DNA of 64,000 nt, taken from the NCBI GenBank assembly GCA_964019335.1, contig OZ025690.1:434001-498000 (forward strand), in the 5' to 3' direction. Under the pieces are notes generated by a model. That model was not told the origin of the DNA and ran no database searches. It saw nothing but the letters and a program-made list of their open reading frames with translations. The position numbers and the translations under genes were made by a program. Each line of letters starts with the position of its first letter. Within the stretch, counting starts at the first letter, position 1. The DNA comes from Diplonema japonicum. Taxonomy: Eukaryota; Euglenozoa; Diplonemea; Diplonemida; Diplonemidae. Shown here in pieces: positions 1-10,300 of this stretch.

Positions 1-737
1 TGGAAGGCTGCCTGTTCAACAAAGAACGGGGCACATGCACCATTTTTCTTTTGTGTTTGTTGTTGCTTTTCTCTTATGGTTTTTTTTGGGGGGGGTGGGG
101 GCGAAACTATTTTCGAAAAAAAAAGAAGAAGAAAAGCATTTAAAGGTATAGTTGCGTCCATGTATGGAGGCCTGTAGGCCTATGTTTCTCCTTTTTTTAG
201 CATTTCTTTTTTTTTTTCTTTCTGTATTGACTTTCTTAAGGGGGAGAATGCCCGCCCCAGAAAATAAAAAGGGGGGGGTACACTTTCTTTTTCATTCTTT
301 CTTTTTTTTCCCTTTTTTTTTCTTCTCATTCAAAAAAGTGCTTTGATCCTTGAGGCAGAAGTTGCCTACTGTCTAGTTTTTTTTTCTTCTTTCTTACATT
401 TGCCTTCAACCAGCTAAGGTATTATGAGCAAATCTTTGTGTAGTTTCTGCATTTTTTGAGGAAACTTATTTATATTTCCACATCACTGCCCATATACAAA
501 CGTTTTTTTTTTCCCTTTTTTTTTGTTTTTTCATTTCATTCTTAAATCAAGAATCTTTTTTTTTGGGGGGGGAAACCCAATCACAAATTTTTTTTCCACA
601 TTTTTTTTTTTTGTTGTGCTTTAATATCAAGAAACGCAATTGTAGTTGGGGCAGGCAAGGAACACTTTAAAAAGAAAAAAAAAGATTAGAAAAAAAAAAA
701 AAAACAAGAAAAAGATAAGTTAAGCGTGAAGGAGAGG

Positions 738-779
<42 letters not shown>

Positions 780-2456
780 GGAAACAATCCCGCTTGAGGA
801 GAAAGTGCCCGAAGGAGTAAACTCGAAGGGGGAAGAGGTACGCTGGGAAAGTGAGGACAGTGGGGAAACAGAGGGGTAGTTTTTCTTTCAGTTTTTTTCT
901 TTTTTTTTTTTTTTTTTTTACACAATTTTTTTTTTTTTGATTCCCTTCCTTTTTCCAGCGCGTTGAGGTGGAATAATATAAAGAAGAAGTTATCTCGCGA
1001 AAAAGGGGTATAGAAATAACCACCTCTTTTTTTGTTTTGTTTTTGTTTTTGTTTTTTTAAATTTTATTTTTTTTTTTTTTTTTACTTCCCTAAGGGGCTT
1101 TAGGCTAGATTTAGATAAATAAAAGTAAACTTTATTTTATCTTTATTTAAATAACCTAACACAAGAAGATTAGCATTAGTCGGAAGTAAAAACAATAAAA
1201 TTAAAAATTATGGATTATTTGGTCTAATATGCCTTTATTCTTCCCTTGGAAGAAGAAAGTTACTTTTTTTTTTCTTCTTTTTTTTTTTTTTGAGAAATCG
1301 GAAAAATAGGAAAAATATCCCAATTCTCGATAAAAGTAAGGGCGAAAGGGCCGGGTGTATCCAAGGAAAAAAAAAAAAAAAAAAAAAAAAACAATTTGGC
1401 AAAATTTTTTTTCGCCCTCTTTCCTCCCCTATTTTCTCTGTTGGTACTATAATTCGCCGCTTTTTTTTTTTTTTTTTTAATTTGAACTCCGTTTTTATTT
1501 ACCCCCTTCTTTTTTTTTTTTTTTTTTTTTTTTTTTGTTTGTTTCTTGTTTCTTCCCCAAAGGAGAGAATGGCCAGTTGGGGAGGCTATAAAATATTAGA
1601 AGAAGAAAGGGGGGGCTGTAATGAAAGCCTGATATTGGTCATTGTTGGCCTGGGGTAAAGAAAAAAAAAATAAATAAATAATAACCCCTGCAAGTCTGTG
1701 TAATGGAATTTCTACATGACTTTTTTTTGTTTACAAGAGAAGAAGCAAAGAATTGAATAAAGTAAACAAAGGGAGGTGGGGCACAATCCAAGAAGTGAGG
1801 CGACAAGTATAAAAAAAGAAGGAGAAAAATAAAAATCCTGCAATGGAATCTGGGCAGGTGTCGTTTCTTTTCCATGTCTTTTTATCGAACCTCCTGTTGG
1901 CCCTTCGAAAAATTATTATAAAGAAAAAAAAAAGGGGGTGGGGAAAAAAATAGGAGAGAGAAGAAGAAGAAAAAAAAGAAAGAAAGAAAGAAGGAGGGGG
2001 GAAAAAAATAGTTTAGAGTGGCAACTACTTTTTACGTGGCGGCCACCTCAGTTGTGCTTTCGTTTTTTCTTTTTTTAAAGCAATAAATGTTGGGTGCCGT
2101 CCTAAAAAAAAAGTAATATAATAACCCGAAACCGATGACCCCCCGATCTCTAGTGCTAGCAAAGAAAGCCATTTTGGTAAGACGTTGCAATGGCAATCTC
2201 TGAGAATTGGGTGGCTTTTTTTTTTTTTTTAAATTTCCCTCCTTTTCTTATTCTCCTTCCTTTTTTTTTTTCTTTTTTTTTCCAAAAAAATCAATCCCAT
2301 CATGAAAAAAAGGGGACAGGTGTTCTTATTAAACATCCTTCTGTCACTCCCCCCCCTTTTTTTTTAAAATTAAAGTATCGAAAAACAATTGTGCGAATAA
2401 AAAAAAAAATTGGGGATAAAAAAAAAAACGGAATTTCAAAAAAAAATTTTTCTTTT
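1..2456. other. Gene-free low-complexity region
   Basis: AT-rich sequence dominated by poly-T, poly-A and short poly-G runs, for example A runs near 740-775 and 1364-1391 and T runs near 1510-1536. Open frames here are only translations of homopolymers (Phe/Lys/Pro strings). No tRNA, rRNA or protein similarity was recognised. Confidence 0.7.
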
Positions 2457-2822
2457 CTAGTTCTTCTGGCTAAGGATCGAGTATGTAGATGAGTTTGGTG
2501 TTCGCAAACTGGAGGCAGGAGTAGAAACTGTCGAGTCGAAGTTGCACCTGTATCTGTCCACAATATCCCTAAAACTGCTGTCATGTTTCTTTGATTTAAC
2601 ACCGTTAATCGCTGTTTGAAATTTCAACATCTTCGCATTAAACCTCCGTGAAAAATCCTCTTCTCCCGCAGTACTACTGCTGCTTGTGGGGCCACTAACC
2701 GCAACATCCATGCCATCATTTCCATCAACTAGACACCCATCCACCAACCCAAGCATCTCTGCGTAGTCCGATTTTGATGAAACTCTCACCACACGACTTT
2801 CGAAGCATGACTGGCCAGTCAT
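2457..2822 (-). CDS. Hypothetical protein, 121 aa
   Basis: A short open frame with ordinary, non-homopolymer composition in an otherwise low-complexity region, on the same strand as all other genes. The protein has no recognisable family. It is mostly polar, with a Ser/Thr-rich stretch around residues 44-53 and a Ser/Thr-rich C-terminus (residues 98-117). There is no signal peptide, membrane segment or obvious coiled coil. The ATG is immediately preceded on the coding strand by a run of more than 20 A, the same arrangement as at 19565. A polypyrimidine-rich stretch lies further upstream (2905-2990). It would be the last gene of the same-strand cluster in this window. It could also be a chance frame, but its balanced codon composition and flanking pattern favour a real small gene. 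Confidence 0.55.
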   Translation of the reverse strand: MTGQSCFESRVVRVSSKSDYAEMLGLVDGCLVDGNDGMDVAVSGPTSSSSTAGEEDFSRRFNAKMLKFQTAINGVKSKKHDSSFRDIVDRYRCNFDSTVSTPASSLRTPNSSTYSILSQKN

Positions 2823-4001
2823 TTTTTTTTTTTTTTTTTTTTTTTTTTGTTTTGCCTTTTTTTTTTTTTTTTTACATTTTCAAAAAAAAAAAAAAAAAAA
2901 AAAACAAGGGTGGGAAGAAGAAGAAGAAGAAGAAGAAAAAATAAAGAGGGAAAAAAAAAAAAAAAAAAGTAGAAAGTACTAAGATAATCGGGCTTGGGCC
3001 TGGCACTTGAGTATTTGGTGTGAAAACGCAAAAAGGAGGAAAATAGAGCTGGAGAACTAATATGGGTTGAGATGATTTTTTTTTTTTATTTCTTTCTTTT
3101 TTTTTTTCAAAAACAGGAAACTCAAAGAAAACGTAGAGAGGAAGGGAAGGGGTTATCATGACAGCCAAAATTATAAAAAGAGCGTTTGGAAGAGGGAAAA
3201 AAAAAAACCAGGTTTTTTTTTTTTTCCTGCTCTCTTTGCTATCGCAGGTTTCCATTCCCAGTAAAAAAAAGGGGGGGGGGAGAAATAGAAGAAAGAGAAA
3301 AACAAAAAAATCAAAGATTCCCGTAAAAAAAAAAAAAAAAAAAAAAAAAGTCTCACCGCCCACTGCTAGGTCCCTCTCTGGCTACCTATTTCACAGCAAA
3401 AAGAAAATACTCCTACCTAGGCCCAGCCTATTCTTGTCTTGTAAAAAAAAATATGGAAAAAAAAAAAATCATAATAGTAGAATATAAAAGCAAAAAAAAA
3501 AAAAAGAGGGGAGGGGGAAAAACGTACTTTTCCTTTGAGACTTTCCTTTTTTTTTAGTACTTCTTTTTTTCCCCCAATATTTTTAACTAACACCTGCCCC
3601 CTTGGTTTTCTTTCCTTTTTCTTTTATTCCCCAACGTCTTAGAAGGGAGGGGGGGAAAATTACAGTCTCTCTCTCTCTTATTCATAAAATACGGTGTTTT
3701 ATTTATTTTTTTTAAATTCTTTTTTTTCTTCTTGTGTTACTGTAAAATCTCTTAATTTCGTCCGAAAAAAAAAAAGAGTCTCAGCTTATGTCCCCTTTGT
3801 GTTCGGGGGGGGGGGGGGGGGAAGAAAGAGCATTACACAATACTTTTTTTTTGTCTCAAAAAAAAAGGGGGGGAGCAAACAAAAAAATGGGCAGACAACA
3901 TTTCAAAAAAAAAAAAAAAAAAAAAAATCCCATCTCTTCTCCTTTAGAGAGTCAGGGATTTTTTTTTTTTTTTTTTTTTTTTTGATTTTTTTTTCTTTTT
4001 T
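2823..4001. other. Low-complexity intergenic region
   Basis: Long poly-T and poly-A runs, a GAA-type purine repeat near 2915-2937, a CT repeat at 3666-3678 and a poly-G run near 3805-3822. No gene recognised. The part next to 4002 is poly-T on the plus strand, so the transcript of the ammonium transporter gene would run into A-rich sequence just after its stop codon. Confidence 0.6.
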
Positions 4002-5429
4002 CTATTCACTCTTAATCGGCTCAGTCTGCTCTTCCTTCGGTTGCAGCTCGGTGCCGACCCACTGGAAACTCTTTGAAAACGCCGAAGCACCGTGCTCGGA
4101 ATTATCAAGCCCCGACTTCTCGACCCACTCAGGCACGCGGAGATTGTCCGTGAGCTTAAGAACCATGAAAAGAATCAAAGAAAGCCCCAACGACCATGTC
4201 AATATTATCGCCCCCGCGAGCATCTGCGTCCCCAACTGCTTCCCGTTCCCACCATAAAACACCCCCACTCTGTCATCACCATAAGTCGACCCATAAGCTC
4301 GGTTCACATTATCATGCGTGGCGAAAAATCCAACCGCAGTCAACCCCCAAAACCCACAGAATCCATGCACAGCAGATGCTTCCAACACATCGTCGACACC
4401 CATTTTTGTGACAAGCATTGAGGACCCATAGTACACCACACCACCTATTAACCCTATGATAACAGCAGCATAGGCCTCCACAACGGAACACCCAGCGGTA
4501 ATGGACACAAGGCCTCCCAAGATACCGTTGCAAACTGGGTCGAAAAGAAGTCCTTGCCCGAGGACAAGGTTCATGATCAGAACACCCATACCACCTCCGG
4601 CAGCTCCGAGAACGGTGGTGGCACCGACCTTGCCAGCAACCAATGCACCATCACCGGAAAGACCGAGGGTGGAACCGCAGTTGAAGCCGAACCAACCGAA
4701 CCACAAGATCAAAGTCCCAAGTGCGACGAGAGTCTTGTCGTGCGGGACGTACTTAGCGTCGGAGTTCCATGTTTTTCTAGGCCCGACAACGTACGCTCCA
4801 GCAAGGGCGGAAAATCCACCCACCATGTGGACCACACCCGATCCCGCAAAATCGATCAAACCGTGGTTGATCCGCTTAAATTCCGTGTTGGTTGCAGAGA
4901 GGAATCCTTGGTCAGACCACACCCAGTGCACTACCACAGGGTAGATGAACCCGCAAAGGAGCGTTCCATACACGAAATACGCTACAATGTAGCAGCGTTC
5001 TGCTATGGCACCGGAGACAATGGTGGCGGCGGTGGCGCAGAATGCCCATTGGAAGACAAATGAATGGTAATTGGAAGGGTCGTGAGGCTCGCCATCTGAC
5101 ACAAGAAAAAAATCGCCATTTCCAATGAAACCGTTCACAGTGTCGGAGCCGATTCCAGAGGCGTCGTGGCCCATTGCGAAGCCCCACCCGCAGATCCACC
5201 ATACCACAGCAGCAAGGACAGGGTCGAAGGCGTTTTTGAACAAGATGTTCGAGACGTTCATTCTGCGGACCGTGCCGGCCTCGAGCATTGCGAAGCCGGA
5301 CTGCATGAAGAAGACGAGGATCATGGACATTAAAACCCAGAACACGTCGTAGGCACCGTTCATGTCTGACAGCTTGCCTTGAAGGTCCACCATCGAGGCG
5401 TTACAGCTTTCTATCGTGCTGCAGTTCAT
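4002..5429 (-). CDS. Ammonium transporter (AMT/MEP/Rh family)
   Basis: A 475-residue polytopic membrane protein that moves ammonium/ammonia across the plasma membrane. It matches the AMT family over its full length. The pore twin histidines are present: His201 in AGSGVVHMVGG and His355 in LEASAVHGFCGFWG. The conserved Asp193 of the DFAG motif and the ILWFGWFGFNCGS segment lining the pore (about 241-253) are also present. The N-terminal SGFAMLEAGTVR segment (about 44-55) is like eukaryotic AMT proteins. Eleven membrane spans are expected, followed by a cytosolic Glu/Lys-rich tail from about residue 440. The start is the first ATG; an AG acceptor (5454) with C/T-rich sequence further upstream lies before it. 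No truncation or missing key residue was seen. It suggests inorganic nitrogen uptake or ammonium export. Confidence 0.95.
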   Translation of the reverse strand: MNCSTIESCNASMVDLQGKLSDMNGAYDVFWVLMSMILVFFMQSGFAMLEAGTVRRMNVSNILFKNAFDPVLAAVVWWICGWGFAMGHDASGIGSDTVNGFIGNGDFFLVSDGEPHDPSNYHSFVFQWAFCATAATIVSGAIAERCYIVAYFVYGTLLCGFIYPVVVHWVWSDQGFLSATNTEFKRINHGLIDFAGSGVVHMVGGFSALAGAYVVGPRKTWNSDAKYVPHDKTLVALGTLILWFGWFGFNCGSTLGLSGDGALVAGKVGATTVLGAAGGGMGVLIMNLVLGQGLLFDPVCNGILGGLVSITAGCSVVEAYAAVIIGLIGGVVYYGSSMLVTKMGVDDVLEASAVHGFCGFWGLTAVGFFATHDNVNRAYGSTYGDDRVGVFYGGNGKQLGTQMLAGAIILTWSLGLSLILFMVLKLTDNLRVPEWVEKSGLDNSEHGASAFSKSFQWVGTELQPKEEQTEPIKSE

Positions 5430-5820
5430 TTTATTTTTTTGGGGGGGGGAAATCTAGTTTTTTTAATATTTTTTTTTTAAATTTGGAGGTGGGGGAATGA
5501 AGAAAGTGTCGGGGTAAAAAAAAAAAGGAGGAGCGGATGTAGAATGAGAGACAAAAAATACAATCGGGGGGGGGGGGGGGGAAATTGAAAAAAATACAAC
5601 AGGGGGAGTTAAAAGGAAATGAAGTGTACAAGAAATCAAATAATGGCAACGGCTTTTTTTTTTTTTTTTTTTTTTTTTGTAAACAAAGATCTAAAAAAAA
5701 ATGATGACATAGAAGTAGAAGAAGAAGAGAAAAAAAAACCGGGCCGTTACTATCATATGAATGAAGAAAAAAGAAAAGAAAAAAAAAAGAAAAGAAAAAA
5801 AGAAAACACACCACTTTGTG

Positions 5821-5852
<32 letters not shown>

Positions 5853-6028
5853 CCAAAAGAAGGTGGAGGAGGGAACACGATCGAGAAACGTTTGGCAGCG
5901 ACCTACAAAAACAAAAAAACAAAAACAAAAAGAGAGAGAGAGAGAGGGAAGAAAAATCTTTACAACAGTTCTAAAGGGGAAAAAAAAGGGGGTTTTTTTT
6001 AATAAAAATATGTGTACCAATACTCAAT
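5430..6028. other. Low-complexity intergenic region
   Basis: Poly-T, poly-A and poly-G runs (G run near 5566-5581), a GA repeat at 5932-5946 and purine-rich stretches. Nothing recognisable as a gene. On the coding strand, C/T-rich sequence followed by TAG at about 5454-5457 precedes the ammonium transporter start and could be its 3' splice acceptor. Confidence 0.6.
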
Positions 6029-8281
6029 TCACGGCCGAACAGAAACAGGCCTCACAGAGAGAGGGGATGAGAGCTCCGTCTCAAGCGCAAGCCGCCTAGC
6101 TGCGAGCTCAATCTGCTCTGCCTCGATGGATCTCGTGAGCTTCGACTGGAGCTCCGCCGCACGCAAAGTCTCCTCTTCAGCATTTTTTCTTAGCATTTCC
6201 TGTTCCTTAAGAGACATAAGCTGCTGCTCTGCTGCTGTGACCAAGGACTGCTGGATGGCCCTCTCACCATCGGCAGCTAGCTTGACGGTAGTGGCGTTGC
6301 TCTCTTTGTCCTGTGCCAGGGCCATCTCTGCCTGTCTCCTCAGCAGCTCTTCCTGTGTTACGCTGACTGAAGCATGCACAGCAGCAAGATCAGCGCCTGC
6401 CTTCTGTTCGTCTACGATGGCGTTGGCCATCTCCTCGGATACCTCCTTTGACCTCGCCATCTGCTTCGCCACTTCCTCTTCTTGTTCAGAGCACAGCTTC
6501 TCCAGCTCCTCGAGCTTCTTGATGCACGTATCCAGTTCAGCGTCCTGTGCCGTCTTCCTCGCCTCAGCGGTCTTCACCAATGCGTTTGCTTCTTCGAGAC
6601 CTGTCTCCAATAGGTTCTCTCTCTCCTTTGCCCTTTCCAGTGCCAGTACCCTCCCCGCCACAGTTGCCCTTGCCTTTTCTGCTTCTGCTTGTGCCATCAC
6701 GGATGCAGCCTGTGCCTCCCTCTCCTTCATCAGCGCTTTTTCAAGCTCGCTTTCGGCATTCATAAGCTCGTCCTCTGCCTTGTGCACCGCACGCTGTGCT
6801 TCCAGAGCCGCTTGGGATGCTTCCTCCTCGCGCTCCTTGGCGGTGTCGAGGTCTGCCTTGCACCTGTTCGAGAGCTCACGGTGCCTCTCAACCTCCAGCT
6901 CTTGCATTTTGTACAGACCCTCCACTTCCTTCAGTTTGAGCTCCATCTTCACTGTCTCCTCTTCCTGTGCGATGAGCTTGATCTGCACAATGCCCACCTG
7001 CCTCTGGGCCTCCATGTGCTCGTGGCGCTTTAGGGACTCAACCTCTTTCGCAGCCTGCAGGGCGGTGATGGCGCGCTGGACGGCTTCCCTTGTGGTGCCT
7101 GCTTCCTCTGTGGCTGCCGTCATCTTCTCGTTGGCCTCGTTTTTCTTCTCGATGGCAGCCTCCTCCTCAGCCTTCGCCTCCTCGATGGCCTTCTCGCACT
7201 CCTCACTGCTCTTCTTCGCCGTCTCCAGCTGCTCCTCCATCTGCTCCACCTTCTTGGTGCATGCCGTGACATCCAACTCGCACTTCGCTTGCAAATCACG
7301 GTGGCGCTGCACCTCTATTTTGTGCTCCAGCACAAGACGCTGGATCTCTTTTAGGCGGTGCTCGGAACGTGCGGTCTCAGTGGACTGTGCATGCGACCTG
7401 CCCTCGACGATGGTCATCTGCTCCACAAGGCGGAGATGCTCTGCGGCCACCTCGCGCTCCCTGGCCTTCACTGCCTCTACAGAGGAGGCGGCGGCACCGA
7501 AGGCTTCCTTAGCCTGCGTGGCTGAGAACCTGGCTTCGGAGAGAGTGGCGGCCGCACCGTCGGCGATCTTGGTGGACTCGTGCGCCTTCATCTCCTGCAT
7601 GCTGAGGTGCTGGTTGTGCACGGCGATCTCATGCTCCGTCTCAACGACGGCAGCGTGCGCGATCTGCGTGGTGGTGACCATGTCGCCTAGGGCAAGCCCT
7701 GCACGCGTGACCGACTCGTGAGTAGGGGGAGCGATGGCGAGGGAGGCGGGGGGTGAGATGGCATGGGTCATGGGGGGTGCGATAGGGAGGGTGACGGGGG
7801 GTGCTATTGGCACCGCGATGGGGGGCGTGACGGGCAGCTGCCTACGGGGTGACACTGAAGACAAGCGACCCATGGCGGTTTCGGGCGAGGCAGCAGCACA
7901 GGGAGGCGGGGAGAAGCGCTCGATGATGGTGTTGGGATGAATGCTCACTGGGGGGCGGATAGCAGGGGGCAGCCCGCCCTGCGTGTCGTTGTGCCAGTGG
8001 TTGGGCGGCTGGAAGACATAGAGCTGGCACCCGTCGGTAATCTTGGACCCACTGGACCCAAGCTCAATCCACCCCCTGGTGGGGAGGTCGAACAGCTGGA
8101 TGTGGTCAATCTTGAACAACTCAGGCGGCGCACCTGCAGGGCGGCGCACGTCGCTCTCCCTTGTGAAGACCGCCTCCGTCTTCACTTTCAGCTCATGGAC
8201 AGAAGGGATCGTCTGGAAGTCGATCAGGTAGTTCACCTTTGCCCCATACAGGTCGGTCGCAATCTTCAGTGTGACAACCAT
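6029..8281 (-). CDS. BILBO1-type N-terminal domain coiled-coil protein
   Basis: A 750-residue protein, probably cytoskeletal. Residues 1-112 match the ubiquitin-like N-terminal domain of trypanosomatid BILBO1, the flagellar pocket collar protein. The best stretch is CQLYVFQPPNHWH at 85-97 followed by LPPAIRPP at 104-111; BILBO1 has a very similar block at the same place. A Pro/Ala-rich linker (about 140-205) has repeats of the type IAPPVT. From about 205 to 735 there is an almost uninterrupted Glu/Ala/Lys/Gln-rich coiled coil. Unlike BILBO1 I see no EF-hands between the domain and the coiled coil, so this is a relative by domain, not an assured orthologue. I chose Met at 8281 because the domain begins there and a polypyrimidine-CAG acceptor lies 12 nt upstream; the open frame extends further, to 8554, without homology. 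Confidence 0.8.
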   Translation of the reverse strand: MVVTLKIATDLYGAKVNYLIDFQTIPSVHELKVKTEAVFTRESDVRRPAGAPPELFKIDHIQLFDLPTRGWIELGSSGSKITDGCQLYVFQPPNHWHNDTQGGLPPAIRPPVSIHPNTIIERFSPPPCAAASPETAMGRLSSVSPRRQLPVTPPIAVPIAPPVTLPIAPPMTHAISPPASLAIAPPTHESVTRAGLALGDMVTTTQIAHAAVVETEHEIAVHNQHLSMQEMKAHESTKIADGAAATLSEARFSATQAKEAFGAAASSVEAVKAREREVAAEHLRLVEQMTIVEGRSHAQSTETARSEHRLKEIQRLVLEHKIEVQRHRDLQAKCELDVTACTKKVEQMEEQLETAKKSSEECEKAIEEAKAEEEAAIEKKNEANEKMTAATEEAGTTREAVQRAITALQAAKEVESLKRHEHMEAQRQVGIVQIKLIAQEEETVKMELKLKEVEGLYKMQELEVERHRELSNRCKADLDTAKEREEEASQAALEAQRAVHKAEDELMNAESELEKALMKEREAQAASVMAQAEAEKARATVAGRVLALERAKERENLLETGLEEANALVKTAEARKTAQDAELDTCIKKLEELEKLCSEQEEEVAKQMARSKEVSEEMANAIVDEQKAGADLAAVHASVSVTQEELLRRQAEMALAQDKESNATTVKLAADGERAIQQSLVTAAEQQLMSLKEQEMLRKNAEEETLRAAELQSKLTRSIEAEQIELAARRLALETELSSPLSVRPVSVRP

Positions 8282-8913
8282 CGTGCTGCTATCCTGTGGT
8301 AGGGTGCATGTGCATGGGTGAAAGGGAATAGAAGAATAATAGTGAAAGTGGGAACTACAGGAACAAAGGAGGAACCTCTGTTGTTGTGCTTGCGGATATT
8401 TGTTTCTCCTTCGCCTGTCTTTGTCTTCTCCCCCCTTCACTTGCATTGCATGCCTGTGCTCCAGTTGGGCATGATGCAAGAGATAAGAAAGATGGGCTGT
8501 GCATGGAGGTAACAAAGAAAGGTGGGAGAAATGATTTTTGAATTCAAGAAACAAAAAGAAGAAGACAAAAAGGGGGGGAGAATCATCTATCTGTCAATAC
8601 TCCCCTTCTGGGGTGTTGCTTTCATCCCGAGGAAAGTACTGGAGGGGGGGGAGGGGGGGATCTTTCGCTGGACAGCGCAGTTTCTTTTTTTATAATAAGG
8701 CTTTCAAAAAAAAAAAAGAAAGAAAAAAAAGGATAATCAGGTAGTTTTTTTTTACCCCCTCAGCTCTTACACCCCCCTCCCCTATTTGCTTTTTTTTAAA
8801 AAAAATTCCAAACTCGAAGAAGAAGAAAAAAACCCCCCACCTTTTTTTTTGACTCAGCTCTTAAGAAGGGCTTTCAAAAGTTAAAAATAAAAACAAAGCG
8901 GGATGGACCACAC

Positions 8914-8949
<36 letters not shown>

Positions 8950-8962
8950 CCCCTCTCTTTGC
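8282..8962. other. Intergenic region with probable splice acceptor
   Basis: The first 270 nt stay open in frame with the BILBO1-like gene but look non-coding. The rest is homopolymer-rich, including G runs near 8642-8658 and a poly-T run at 8921-8949, which is poly-A on the coding strand just after the stop codon of the metal transporter gene. Confidence 0.5.
8294..8345 (-). promoter_or_regulatory. Putative polypyrimidine-AG splice acceptor
   Basis: On the coding strand a C/T-rich tract (8311-8345) is followed by CACAG ending at 8294, 12 nt before the chosen ATG of the BILBO1-like gene. It is read as a possible spliced-leader acceptor. It also supports the downstream ATG over the upstream in-frame one. 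Confidence 0.45.
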
Positions 8963-10300
8963 CTAAGAGAGCATTGCCAAACAGCACCACATCCCAATAC
9001 CGCTGCACAACGTAAAGGAGATGGCGTACACCACCCGAGTGACACCCGTCAGCCTGTGTTCCTTAGGAAGGATATGGGGATGTGTTGACATAAGGTAGAG
9101 AAAGCCCAAAATAAGCGGAAGCAGCAGTGCATTGAGAACCTGAATACCAACGTTCAGCACAATATGGTTGAAATCGGCCAAGGCCGCGTACGAGGAGAAA
9201 ATAAGAATGCAAGCGAAGGTAGTGTAGAACATAGGTGCCTCGGAGCAACTACTCTTCAGAGACCCATGCCAGCCAGAAATCTCACTGATGGACCACACCG
9301 CGGTGAGCGAAACGACAACAGCACCTATGGCGGCGGAACCGAAAAATCCAAACGCAAAAAGAACCTCACCCGTCACACCCAGGTACGAGGTCAGTGTGGA
9401 CGATACTTCTTGAACAGTTTCAAATCCACGAACATCAGGGTTGCGGTTATCGTGGTTCCAAACAGTTCCCGCTGCCGTTAGCATCACTGCAATGGCAACC
9501 ATCTGTGTTATGAAAGCACCCCATTTCGTCTCGTGACGTGCCCTGTCCATTTCCATTCCCTTCTTCGTGCCCTTATCGACCACTGCGGACTGCTGGTAAA
9601 AGATCATCCACGGCTGCATAACAGCACCGATGTTCGCCGCAACAAGGATTTGAAAGTCCTTGTTTTTGTATGGTACGTTGACCACGCCCTCCACCAGTTC
9701 CCTCGGAGACGGTGCGGCCAACAACATTGTGATGAAGAATGCGAACTCAAAACAACCCAACACCAACGCCTTCCTCTCAACTTCCTCGTAGTTTCCCTGC
9801 AACGTGATGAAGAACAACCCAGTGGACACAAGAGCACAAGACACAACTGGCGGTATTCCCACCATACTTCCAACGCCGATGATGGCGGTGTACTCGGAGA
9901 TCAACGCCCCGATGCAAATGCAGCACAAAACACAGCATATCAACGCACCCCAGAATTTCCCATAATATGTACTGACGAGCTTTGCAAAACCCATTTCTGT
10001 GCAGGTTCCCAGCCTGACAGTTAGTTCCTGTGCCATGTATAACGGGAGTGCCAAGATGAGCTGAAGGGGTACTAGTGTATAACCCCACACCTTGCCTGAC
10101 TGTGCTGCGATAATCAAGCTTCCTGCGTCGCTGTCCGCAAGCATCACTACAAGTCCCGGACCCGACACAGGGCATCCCATCTCAACTTTCACACCGTGCT
10201 TCGTCACCGCTACGCTGCTCGCCATGCTGTCAGCGCTGGAAAACGACTTATTCTCCAGCGGTGTGCCCTCGTAGGCATTCTCTACGTCGCATGTTTTCAT
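8963..10300 (-). CDS. NRAMP-family divalent metal transporter, divergent metal site
   Basis: A 445-residue polytopic membrane protein of the NRAMP (SLC11) fold, predicted to move divalent metal ions. The first helix reads GPGLVVMLADSDAGS; the canonical DPGN is here DAGS (Asp58 kept, Pro to Ala, Asn to Ser). The sixth-helix motif MPHN is replaced by QPWM (229-232), so the usual metal-binding methionine is Gln. The surrounding sequence (IIAAQSGKVWGY, MAQELTVRLG) resembles a bacterial-type branch of NRAMP-like proteins. These changes recall those described for NRAMP-related magnesium transporters, so Mn/Fe should not be assumed as substrate. Met at 10300 was chosen; the frame extends 18 codons further to 10354, but that part includes translated poly-A. 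The C-terminus is complete. Confidence 0.85.
   Translation of the reverse strand: MKTCDVENAYEGTPLENKSFSSADSMASSVAVTKHGVKVEMGCPVSGPGLVVMLADSDAGSLIIAAQSGKVWGYTLVPLQLILALPLYMAQELTVRLGTCTEMGFAKLVSTYYGKFWGALICCVLCCICIGALISEYTAIIGVGSMVGIPPVVSCALVSTGLFFITLQGNYEEVERKALVLGCFEFAFFITMLLAAPSPRELVEGVVNVPYKNKDFQILVAANIGAVMQPWMIFYQQSAVVDKGTKKGMEMDRARHETKWGAFITQMVAIAVMLTAAGTVWNHDNRNPDVRGFETVQEVSSTLTSYLGVTGEVLFAFGFFGSAAIGAVVVSLTAVWSISEISGWHGSLKSSCSEAPMFYTTFACILIFSSYAALADFNHIVLNVGIQVLNALLLPLILGFLYLMSTHPHILPKEHRLTGVTRVVYAISFTLCSGIGMWCCLAMLS

Noticed and set aside
667-1023. Open frames of Lys/Phe strings in the first kilobases
   Set aside because: They are translations of homopolymer runs. Similar frames occur on both strands in every gap.
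6012-7721. A 569-codon open frame on the plus strand, rich in Ser and Ala
   Set aside because: It is the antisense of the Glu/Ala-rich coiled coil of the BILBO1-like gene; GC-rich coiled-coil codons often leave such frames open. No domain is seen.
6029-8281. Direct naming of the coiled-coil gene as BILBO1
   Set aside because: The N-terminal domain matches, but the EF-hands are missing and the rest differs, so orthology is not shown.
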